Assembly (NCBI RefSeq): GCF_030272615.1
Contig: NC_081405.1
Span: 610,449,065 to 610,513,064 of the forward strand
DNA: 64,000 nucleotides
Reading direction: 5' to 3'
DNA from: Cryptomeria japonica
Lineage: Eukaryota > Streptophyta > Pinopsida > Cupressales > Cupressaceae
Part shown: positions 56,211-64,000 of the stretch, one piece after another
How positions within the stretch are numbered: the first letter of the stretch is position 1
How the letters are laid out: every line of letters begins with the position of its first letter
Notes under the pieces: generated by a model
Seen by the model: the letters and a program-made list of their open reading frames with translations, nothing else
Databases searched by the model: none
Told to the model about the DNA's origin: nothing
Translations under genes and position numbers: made by a program

Positions 56211-57600
56211 GTGCATAATAGAAAATCTGAGAGAAAATATATCAAACAAGATCAATGGAGATTAGAGACAATGGAGATCAAACCCTACTTGGCATGTGAG
56301 TAGTATTATTGTTTCAATTTGTTAATTTGCATGTTCTTCAGTTTGCTCATTGGTGTATGGTGAATGTTTTATTGTAGAAGTGGGATTGTTTGTGGTTGGA
56401 TCTTTGTGGTTTTGCAATAGTTTGTCATCATCATTTTTTGCCTCACACAATATTAATTTTCCTTGTTTTCTCTTTACTTCACTTCCTGCTAGTATTTCTA
56501 ATCATGCTAACCTGCCACTCCATCAAGGGTTTATCTATATTACATGTACAAGTATTTCTTTGACCATTCCCCCCATCATAGCCATTTCTTACCCTCCCTA
56601 GGAATTATGGGCAAAAAAATGAGGCCCAAAGTGCTTCTATTAGAATCAAGATTATTGAAACTAACCCCTTGCCTTCGAATGTAAACACCCCTCTTGCAAA
56701 ATCTAAAAGCAAGAAACCTTGTGTTGAGCTAGAACCCAAAGCCCTTGAAGTGGCCCTACAAAAAACTAACCCTGATAAATGAAAGTTGGAAACAAATAAA
56801 AACAACCCTACTAGAGCTCAAAATTTAGAAAATGGATTCTAGCAAGAAAAACATAATAATTGACCTTGATTTAGATGATTTTGAGAAAGAGGATGACCCA
56901 CATGAAAAATGAGAAGAAGGCAGGTATTTTTGGTGAATGAAAGTCTTCTCACCTCCTTGCTAAAGATAAGACAGTCAAAATTGAAACCAATGATGTGTCC
57001 CCTGAACCGGTTGAGTTCACCTCAGAAGATTAAGATGACTCCTCTAGTGAGGATACAAAAGATGACTAATTTCAAGTAGAAGAGGAGGAAGAAGAAGAGG
57101 ATTGTAAGGAGGATTTGGATGGATTGAGTCATTCTTTGAAGGAGAAGGTGAAATTAGAACAAAATTCCCTTCCTCAAAATTCTCTTGAGGATGTGGAAAT
57201 GGTGCCTCTCTCAGAACACTCCTACTAATAAGGAGAATTGCAGTGCCAAAAAATAGAAAAAATAGATACTTGAACTCCAGGTTAAGGTAATTAACCTTGA
57301 AGCGAAGGTGGAGGAATATAGGTAGGGATATCAGCTAATAGGAAAGACCCTAAGTTTCCTATTAGCTAATACTGATGGTATTATGTGGAAAGAATCCATG
57401 GATTTGTCTTGGGACAGAGCATGATAAATAAAAATGCTAAAAAGCTGGGAAGGATGGCCACCTACAAGAGGAGCAGAAAGAGGACACAATTTACCTTGAG
57501 ATCTAGGATGAACAGATGCAACGAATGGAGTAGGACTAGAATCTTATCAAGGGCGACTAAGATGCAACTGGATTAGTGTCATCTTTTCTATAAACTTTTA
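56211..57600 (+). pseudogene. Acidic retroelement frame, decayed
   Basis: Plus-strand coding-like sequence with Asp/Glu-rich runs (about 56860-57210: IDLDLDDFEKEDDPHEK, QVEEEEEEEDCKEDLDGL) and many stops, like the acidic middle of the frame at 60690-60800. An open end 57385-57576 is Arg-rich. Probably another copy of the unclassified frame family. Confidence 0.4.
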
Positions 57601-58900
57601 TATGAATAGGCTTGCATGTCATATGTTAGGGATTTTATATTAAAAAAGTTTATTGATATGATCATGGACTCATTTGACTTATTGGCTAGTACCTATCTTA
57701 TGGATACATGGTGCCTAGACAAGATTATTATGTTTATGTTGGTATGCTTTTTTTTATTACTTTTGAGAGCTCTTATTTGAACTTTTGGGATGTCTGGATG
57801 TCTGAAGTTAGTGGTTGTGTTATTTCTCTCTAATTTTGCTAATTTGTGCAGGTTCAAGGCCCCCTCCCTGCTAAAGTAATAAGATCTAGTCTACTCCTAT
57901 AAATGCAGATGTGTGTGAAGGCAAAGGTGAGAGCTAAGACAATAAAAACCCTAGCAAACAAGATCTGTTACTTTCTCTTTTGGTGCCTACAATGCTGAAT
58001 CTAAGGATGAAGATGATGATCCTAGAGAAGATGATGATGATCTCCTCATTGACATCTTGTTGGGTGCTTACCTTCTTCCAAGATTGGAGGCTAAAAATGA
58101 TTCCAATAGCAATCTATATTGTGGACCTATGCATGAGTTGGGTGTTGACGATGCTTTGACAGATGTGTTTGGTTGGGAGGTACAACGAACTAAAGATTGT
58201 GTGATTTCTCCCCTCCTCCCGTCTATTCATGGCCTGGATAGGGTTTTCTTTTTACCTCTTTCACAATAGTTGGTGTGGATATTGTAGATGCCAATGCTAA
58301 GGTTTATTGTAGTCCTATTGTGGTTAGTCAATCCTCCTCAAAAAATATTTGTGGTATGAGCCCCCTAATGTTAGGGGGTGGGATGGGGATAGATCTCTAA
58401 AAAGGCTAGGTTCGCTAACCTTGTTAGCCCCCTTGTGGGTGGTGTCTCTAAGGAAGGGGCTTTTGTTTATTCAAATTTTGGTAAATTGATCCCACTATTC
58501 CTCTTGAGGATCCTATTGGGAAATATGTTGGTTCTCATAAAAATGGTTTATTATATAGTGCAAGTCTAAATGTAGGCCTTGAAGGTCTTGGGGTTTCAGT
58601 TGTTCCCAAAAGGTTTGTGTAGGACGAGCTCCATGTGACTACTACTCCTCCTTTAATTGATCCTTCATCCTCTATGGAATTTGAGTAGAATGTTGTGTAT
58701 ATTCTTGATTCTTTTCTTACCAAGTCTTTGGAATGCCTAGGTAGTTCTCTTATGGGCAGATTTTGTAGCCATACTCCTCATATTGACATGGTAAAGAAAA
58801 GGGCCTTACAAGTTTGAAATCTCAAAGGAAAAGTTAAGGTAACAACTATGATGGATTGATAGTTTGAAATTCTAGCAAGGAATAATTGCTAGAATTTTGG
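57601..58900 (+). other. Decayed LINE-like or unclassified coding sequence
   Basis: An open stretch at 58057-58269 (LLGAYLLPRLEAKNDSN, preceded by an Asp-rich run) has no recognised family. The rest is stopped in all frames. Confidence 0.35.
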
Positions 58901-58914
58901 ATTGTCAGATCATC

Positions 58915-59690
58915 TTGCTCCCCTCTATTATTTGGGTCTCCCTCTGTGTAAAAAGCCCCCTAAAACACTCTATGCAAAATGCCCCCTGAAACATTTTGGA
59001 GTAGCTTGGTTGATAGATTCCACAAAAAATTAGCCCATTGGAAACGGGCCCTTCTAATCCAAGCGAGGAAAATCCAATTATTAAAATCCTCCCTCTAAAG
59101 TCTTCCTATGTATGCTTTAAGTCTGTTTAGAATTCTGACCAAATTTGTTGACACTATTGAAAATATTCATAAGTCCTCCCTCTAGTCAGGGGTTGAGGAG
59201 AGGAAAAGGATATCTCTGATATCCTAGGACAAAGTTTGTAGACCTAAATAATTGGGTGGCCTTGGTCATAGAAACATAAAAAACCATTAATAAAACCCTT
59301 CTCGCCAAACAAATCTGCAGATTGTTTGGGAAAACTAGTGAATGGAATTCAATCTGATAAGCCAAGCATATGTAACCTCAGACATCTCTTATAGATTTTT
59401 TGAATTCCTATGATTCTCCTTCTGGTTTTTCTATTTGGAACTATGTTGTCCAATCTAAAATGGTTGCTAGATTAGGTAAAAGATGGACCATTGGTAATGG
59501 AAGAAAAGTCAATTTTTGGGAGGATTCTTGGTTGTTGGAGACCCCCCTCTCCAATAAGGTTTTTTTTTCTCCCTTTATCTCTAAGTGCAAAGCCAAATTT
59601 GGTACCAAGGTGGCTAATTACTAGAGGGATAACCACTGGGTGAATTTGAGTTCCATAGACCCAGCCCTCAACACTATGGATGATTAGGCA
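58915..59690 (+). pseudogene. LINE-1-type reverse transcriptase C-terminal part
   Basis: Plus-strand pieces read YLGLPLCKKPPK, LAHWKRALLIQARKIQLLKS, SLPMYALSLFRILTKFVDTI, GVEERKRISLIS, DKVCRPK.LGGLGHRNIKK and TLLAKQICRLFG, then the open 59400-59624 with SIWNYVVQSKMVARLGKRW and IGNGRKVNFWEDSW. This is the thumb-to-zf-RVT segment of plant LINE ORF2. Frameshifts and stops are frequent; the RT palm and endonuclease are absent. Confidence 0.85.
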
Positions 59691-59959
59691 GCCAACATGG
59701 CTATCCGTGTTGATCGCATGATGAGCTGGAGAGGTGAGATGGATCTTCCTCATGAGGCCCGTGCTTTCCTTATTTATGATATATTGCATGGTTATGAGGG
59801 AGTGATAAGGAATAATGACAACACACTTATCAATGAAAAATAAATAATGAATCGGAAAGAGCGACACTTGAAGATTGAGTTGGCATTTAATGCAGACAAG
59901 ACCTCGCACGCTTTGTGGGTTCCCATTTCTATTTTGAAGACCTTCCTACTGTACACTTT

Positions 59960-61740
59960 GATCTTTGTTTTTGCCCTATTCTGCATTGTGAAGGGAAGGA
60001 ATAATCCAGTATCTGACGCCATCTAAGGTAACAAGAAAAGAATTGAGTCGCTCTCCTGTGATGAATGGGAAGATAAGCCGAAGGCATGAGCTATTCTGAA
60101 AACGACCAAGATCATAGGCTATATGGTGAGAATTGTTGGAAAAAACTCTACCGTTACCAAAATTTTCAAGAAGAATTAGAAAGATGGAAAAATTACCATA
60201 TGAGGAAGAAAGGTTGAAATTGACAAAGGGATGATCGCAGAAGTCACTGGCATGCCCATGGGAGGTAGAAAATTTAATAGAGACAAAAATCTTACAGAGG
60301 CTTCTATCAAGCGATTTTTGAAGTAGGAGTTTGATAAAACCAAGTTGGTGAAATCCAACAAGACCTACTACTCGCCAAAAGTGATAAAGAAGGTATGGAG
60401 ATGGGTTTTGTTTGTTGTCATGCAATATGTTACTCTTGATGGTAGATACTCTCGTGTCTATGGTTATCACTTTATGCTTCTGAATCCTTTTCGCAATAAA
60501 GATATGATGTCTATACCCTTCTATCTATTTAGCTCCCTTAACACTAGCATTAAGGATTTTAGGGCTAAGCCAAATAGTAACCCTCCCATGCATGAAGGGT
60601 TAATGTTGCTTTTATACAACCATGTCAAGGCCTCCTCTGTGCAACATTCAATCACTGAGATTTCATATTCGGATGATGAGTTTGAGAACTTAGAAGACAG
60701 TGAAGATAAGGGGTCTGATACTGAGTGGGAAGATGATGGTGATAGGATTACCTCTTCTAAAGGTTCTAGCAAGGGGAAGGACAAAGATATGTCTTCTCGG
60801 TCTAGAAAAAAAGAAAGTGGGAAAATGGGAACTAAAGGAAAAAGGAGTAAGGTTTAGGAGGAGGAAAGTTGGCTTGAAAATGATGATGAGGGGATGGAGA
60901 CTAATAGTGATTATGTTACCCCACTGTCTAAGAATAAAAATAAGCAAAGCCCTGTCATCACTGATATCAACTAGATAAAGGAAATAATTCTCTAAATGTC
61001 CAACCCAATCCTCTGAACCCCAATGAAAGGACAGATGATGTTGAATAAGATGGGAAGATGGTAAAGGAAGGTGATACTCTTCCTCCCTATGATAAAACTA
61101 CTAGTGCTAACGTGGAGACCCTGGATAATACTGCTCCTAAGTTCAACATTGATAGCATAAACTCTCATATTACCATGTTGAATACTACGAAGAGTGGATT
61201 GATGGAGTTCTACAAGGTTATTGATTTGTTCTATTCAAAGATGAATAGTTTGAAGAACAAGCAGGAGGATTCATTTAGGAAAGTGGATACCTTAGAAGTT
61301 GTTGGAATAGGTAAGCTCAGTACCTTGCCTAACTACCTGAATGAATTGACAAAAGCCATCAATGATGCAGAGGCTATAACTGGTGTGTATGGCTCTCAAT
61401 TTAAGGTTGTGGAGGATAGATTCAATGATCTGGAGAACTGGGCACTCAATCATGAGAACACCTTGAAGAAAATTGGAGAACAAAGCCAAAAAATTCTAAA
61501 AGCCTTTGGCGATAGCTTCAGTGTGATGATCAGCAAACTAGAATAGATCCATCAAGAAAAAAACATAATTGATACTACCGAGGATAAGGTTCCGAGTCTT
61601 GAATGGGGGACTACTGGTCATGGATAAAGAACTCAAGTAATTACTAGGAAGATGACCCAGCATGCCAAGGAGCTAGAGGAACTGAAGAGCCCTGCTGCGT
61701 CTATGGTCCACCTGGAGCAAGAAGCGGTGGAGCTTATCAT
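59960..61740 (+). pseudogene. Unclassified retroelement frame, best-preserved copy
   Basis: Starting near 59960 the frame reads IIGYMVRIVGKNSTVTKIF, KVEIDKGMIAEVTGMP and TEASIKRFLK, then the open 60345-60857: YYSPKVIKKVWRWVLFVVMQ, YVTLDGRYSRVYGYHFMLL, PPMHEGLMLLLYNHVK, followed by an acidic Ser-rich tail and a basic run. A second open part 61058-61546 is a coiled coil (LEVVGIGKLSTLPNYLNELT, LENWALNHENTLKKIGEQS). Relatives occur at 18590, 25900 and 53350. The N-terminal domain is tentatively Transposase_32-like. Three or four stops interrupt it. Confidence 0.6.
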
Positions 61741-62940
61741 AAACCTTTCTTAGGGTCTGTTGCTCTTGGTTGTCCCTTAGTTGTTTATGTGGCGTCCCTT
61801 TGCCTCTTTTGGCTTCTTGCTAACCTTTTGTCTTTGCCAACTATCTCTTTTTTTTGTTTTACTCTATCTAGATGGTCTTTAATGTCTTATCTTTTGATTA
61901 TCTCTCTGTAAAGGGTTTTAGGGCCCCTTCAAAACATGTTTTTCACTTAATCGAAAACAACTATGATGGATTATTATTTTCTATTTTCCTTTTCTAATTT
62001 TGAGGACTATGTTAAGACCCTTAGTAAGGGACCTTAGTTCTTGTGATTTAATGGCCCTTATCTTTTTAAAGTGGTACCTTGGATTCAACCCTTAGAATGA
62101 CTTTAAGTTCTCTTTTTAGGTCTAGTAACCAAGACTACCCCTATAATTTTGGAGTGAAAATATCTTCATGTCCATTGCCAACTCTATTTGATAGTTTTAT
62201 GTAAATGACCCTATCACCAAGTTCATGAAGCATGAGTAGTATGTGAGATTTTGTGTACTGGTGGATTAGGATAAGGTGTTTCCTTCTCATCTTACCCTCT
62301 CTTTTAAGTATGGTAAATATTTTGAGGGAATTAAATATGAAAGTTCTCTAATTATATGTAATGTTACAAGTGGTCAAGCGGGTCAATAGTGCACTATCGA
62401 CAAGACCAATTAGAGCACTTAGTTTATCTGGAGAAAAAAGATATTGGCCTCTTCCAAAAGAGATTAACTGAATAATGGATAGTAGGGGGGATTCTCCTTC
62501 TGAGACCTTTTCTCCTTCAGAAGCTACAAAAATGTACAAGGACTCTACTGGTGGTATTCTAGATTTCCATTAGCATAGGTGTTTGGAAAGATGGTTCAAC
62601 AAAAGGTGGTTTTTCAGTTGTTGAATCCTAATGATGCTTTTGTGGGTTTACCTTGTCTCAAGAAAAGAAGTCTAGGGGAGAAGAATCACAATACTATGAT
62701 TAACCAGAAAACTCTAGATGACATCTTTAAACCTCCCAATTTTTTTAGCGGAGGCTAACTTTTTTCCGTTGTTGTTTTGTTAAGTCTTCTTTGTTGAAGT
62801 TGGTTTTTTTGTCTCTCTACTCTTTTTTGAGGTTCCTTTGTATTATTAATGCTCCATTAAATTTACATTGATAGTGGGCTTTCTCTCCAAGCCCCTTCCC
62901 TATTTAATCTAATAAAGAAAATCTAGCCCTAGACATTATA
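61741..62940 (+). other. 3' tail of the retroelement and adjoining decayed sequence
   Basis: T-rich sequence with few coding hints. A LINE-like tail (CTCCATTAAATTTACATTG, CCCTATTTAATCTAATAAAG) ends near 62920, which fits the 3' end of a non-LTR element. Confidence 0.4.
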
Positions 62941-62949
62941 ATTGATATA

Positions 62950-64000
62950 GTCATTACAACCAATGCACATCAAAAAATTTTACATGAATTCTACTAAAGA
63001 CAATGACAAAGGATGTTAGATGTTAGTAGTAACAATCTTCCCCTATAGTCTTTGTGTAAATCAACTTATGAGGCTATTGATAGTGCATCAAGTTGTTTCC
63101 TTAAGATGGACCCAGATATAATTAATTTCTCCCATATTTCTTATGCTCATACCCTTATGGATATTTATTAATCAAAGGCATTGCTAGGATATATTATTCT
63201 CCATGTGTGTGAGAGTCCTTGGACTTAGATGATTAACTATGAGGGAATTCCATTTCATTGTAGATGTTGTTTCTTTGTTGAATATTTGGCCTTTTCTTGT
63301 CCCCATGGCTCTCATCATAGGTCTTCCTCAACCTAGTAGAAGAATGCTCTTCTAAGCCACCTCATGGTATTCCTTGATATTTCGGATGTTTATTTGGATG
63401 ATTCTGTTGACTTAGTGACTCCTTCCCTTACCACTTCAATTGGTTCAAAGGCTATAGATGATGTTTCTTCTATCCTAGCTCTAGGTGACTTGGGAAGATC
63501 TCCTCTTTCTTTGATTGTCCTAGACAATTAGTTTCTGACACAAGAAGTTTCTCCATCAAAACTTGGCTCTCATTTGGGTGGTGCTTCTTACATTTGTTCT
63601 AACGGAGCTTCCTCCCCTGCTCCTATTTTTTCTACTCATGATGAAGCTACTTCTTGGATAATTGTTCATCATGAGAAATAAAGTTTGTTTTTAAGGGTCC
63701 CTACCTTTCAAGATATTCCTTTGGGAGTGAAGTTAGGTGCCAATTTAGATTTTAATTGATCTTTCTAGTTGTTGCTTTTTGTATAGTTTCACTATAGGAT
63801 TATTGTCCTCATTAATAGTTGTAATTTTGTTTAGGATTCTCTCTTCTTGTTGTTGGTCACCTCTCTAGGAACTTATCTACAGTTTACCAAGGTTTGGACC
63901 CTCTAAAAAAACTCAACTTATCTTAGTAATAAACAATCTACTTATCATAGTAAAACTCTTGGTTTCGGGTCCATGTAAAACTGTTTATCTTTATCAAAAA
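62950..64000 (+). pseudogene. LINE ORF1 remnant with zinc finger, cut by the window edge
   Basis: About 63070-63310 the plus strand reads SSCFLKMDPDIINFSH, then NYEGIPFHCRCCFFVEYLAF and SCPHG, a match to the DUF4283 plus zf-CCHC_4 region of plant LINE-1 ORF1 (pattern W..YE.IPF.CR.C...GH....CP), with the His of the knuckle lost. Downstream to 64000 is Ser/Pro-rich and stopped, like the variable tail of these proteins. Confidence 0.65.

Overview
The window looks like a plant nuclear genome, most likely a large repeat-rich one such as a conifer's. That lineage is inferred from the very low gene density, nested old retroelements and long AT-rich spacers; no marker in the window proves it. Only one convincing intact host gene is present: a two-exon cationic amino acid transporter (CAT/APC family) on the plus strand at 22439-25508, with a 1.3 kb intron holding a SINE-like sequence and a small inverted repeat. 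A second, unidentified host gene survives as defective exon-like pieces at 28.3-29.8 kb (minus strand). Nearly everything else is transposable-element sequence, mostly decayed.

Left part (1-20.9 kb). Two Copia relatives are fused in opposite orientation near 3648. The minus-strand one (5' LTR 16551-17772) is split by a 9.1 kb non-autonomous CACTA (En/Spm-type) element at 4908-14039 with matching terminal repeats and a TTT target duplication. The CACTA element carries pieces of a host DRM-type (RNA-directed) DNA cytosine methyltransferase gene. One is a small hairpin at 8.5-8.8 kb. The other is a near-continuous palindrome of about 2.5 kb (11175-13715), whose two arms each encode the same DRM segment converging on a 58-base loop. 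Transcription through it would give a long DRM hairpin RNA, the architecture of a silencing locus aimed at the enzyme that methylates transposons. This is the most interesting system in the window. It is followed by an LTR remnant and a retroposon-like element (18.56-20.89 kb) interrupted by a solo LTR.

Middle part (20.9-37.9 kb). The CAT gene is followed by an AT-rich minisatellite that is split by a 5'-truncated retroposon with an 18 bp target duplication. Then come spacer with the broken host gene, a complete non-autonomous Copia-like element (31105-35599) in which an unknown reading frame replaces integrase and RT, and a LINE 3' end (zinc finger plus RNase H).

Right part (37.9-64 kb). 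A candidate non-autonomous LTR element (37971-49549) has its right LTR split by a complete chromodomain Gypsy element (40952-48771, target duplication ATAAC). Next is a complete LTR element without polymerase (49626-56205, target duplication CTCTT) carrying four zinc knuckles and a plant-transposon-protein-like domain. The end holds LINE RT remnants, another copy of the unclassified ORF family (59.96-61.74 kb) and a LINE ORF1 zinc-finger fragment at the right edge.
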